Below, in pieces: positions 63,657 through 64,000 of a DNA stretch of 64,000 nucleotides. Where the stretch lies: assembly GCF_001548395.1 (NCBI RefSeq), contig NZ_AP017367.1:4377001-4441000 (forward strand), given 5' to 3'. The stretch's first letter is position 1. Each line of letters starts with the position of its first letter. The notes under the pieces are model-generated. The model did no database searches, had not been told where the DNA came from, and saw only the letters and a program-made list of their open reading frames with translations. Source of the DNA: Leptolyngbya sp. O-77 (GTDB taxonomy: Bacteria > Cyanobacteriota > Cyanobacteriia > Elainellales > Elainellaceae). Position numbers and translations under genes: made by a program.

Positions 63657-64000
63657 TCATTCCGCCCGAATGGGCAAAACGCTCGTCTCTTTCACCGTGG
63701 ACAGCACAATCGTTGTGCGGGTACGGAGGAGACCAGGAAGGCTCTTGAGTTCGTCGCTGACCAGGCGTTCCAGATCTTTGGTGTGCTGGCAGCGGACTTT
63801 CAGCCAGTAGTCATCCTCTCCGGCGATGTGGTGGCATTCCTGCACTTCGGCGAGTTGAAGGACTTTCTCCAGGAAGGGGGCGCGGTGTTCGGGACGCTCC
63901 AGCGTAACGGCAATGAAGGCAGTGAGGTGACAGCCTGCCGCTTCCGGATCAACCCGCGCGGTGTAGCCCAAAATCACGCCGCGTTCCTCTAGCCGCCGGA
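63657..64000 (-). CDS. Lrp/AsnC-family regulator, N-terminus outside window
   Basis: The frame is open to the right edge, so the helix-turn-helix domain is missing from view. The visible 114 residues are the end of the linker (RRLEERGVILGYTARVDPEAAG) and the RAM effector domain: TAFIAVTLERPEHRAPFLEKVLQLAEVQECHHIAGEDDYWLKVRCQHTKDLERLV and the C-terminal VLSTVKETSVLPI. Such proteins bind amino acids and often control a neighbouring LysE-type exporter, here 64 bp downstream on the same strand. Confidence 0.88.
   Translation of the reverse strand, partial: RRLEERGVILGYTARVDPEAAGCHLTAFIAVTLERPEHRAPFLEKVLQLAEVQECHHIAGEDDYWLKVRCQHTKDLERLVSDELKSLPGLLRTRTTIVLSTVKETSVLPIRAE

Overview
The window looks like chromosomal DNA of a cyanobacterium. 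The palindrome GCGATCGC (HIP1) recurs very densely. Typical cyanobacterial genes are present: homogentisate phytyltransferase, the catalytic chain of ferredoxin-thioredoxin reductase, a sufR/sufBCDS locus, an ISE2-like DExH helicase and ArsJ. The tmRNA is the one-piece type with an ANNIVPFAR... tag. G+C-rich coding and the gene set suggest a Leptolyngbya/Thermoleptolyngbya-like organism, but that placement is an inference.

Layout. 1-8 kb: a truncated fold-III PLP decarboxylase followed by a lysine-ketoglutarate-reductase/saccharopine-dehydrogenase-like protein, a di-iron desaturase/hydroxylase, an SDR, a dynamin-like GTPase, a dead Crp-family regulator and a tiny zinc-ribbon protein. 8.5-19.5 kb: M16 peptidase, fructosamine kinase-like protein, glycogen-debranching-like enzyme, 2-Cys peroxiredoxin, RimM, omega-aminotransferase, tmRNA, an ExoD-like protein and S-adenosylhomocysteine hydrolase. 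20-27.5 kb: tocopherol prenyltransferase, a disrupted HMG-CoA reductase, YjbQ, a PP2C remnant, ribD, cofG and a metallophosphatase. 27.6-35 kb: the iron-sulfur block bcp-sufS-sufD-sufC-(PD-(D/E)XK protein)-sufB-ftrC, read leftward, with sufR divergent and two perfect CAAC-N6-GTTG operators between ftrC and sufR. 35-45 kb: a secreted PPC-domain protein, tRNA-Phe, two paralogous PAS-LuxR regulators each preceded by a similar long hairpin, a membrane protein, a polysaccharide export protein and a CHASE2-PAS-GGDEF-EAL protein. 45-53.6 kb: DExH helicase, an EF-G-like GTPase and LeuRS. 53.7-59.9 kb: an arsenic operon arsR-pstS-gapdh-arsJ-acr3-phosphatase, all leftward. 60.3-64 kb: a DEAD-box helicase, an M23 peptidase, a LysE-family exporter and a truncated Lrp/AsnC regulator.

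How the genes work together. In the arsenic operon, a periplasmic phosphate/arsenate-binding protein, GAPDH and ArsJ would detoxify arsenate by making and exporting 1-arseno-3-phosphoglycerate. ACR3 would export arsenite. A dual-specificity-like phosphatase, translationally coupled to acr3, is a candidate non-classical arsenate reductase. The suf block is a complete iron-sulfur assembly operon that also takes in a [4Fe-4S] client (ftrC) and an unrelated nuclease-fold gene.

Caution. At least six genes (HMG-CoA reductase, sufS, sufB, sufR, pstS and the DEAD-box helicase) are broken by small indels. Most of these lie in homopolymer or G/C-rich runs, and most are extra bases. Several of the genes are normally essential, so uncorrected sequencing error is the simplest explanation. 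The Crp-like gene (two in-frame stops) and the PP2C remnant (both ends missing) look like true decay.
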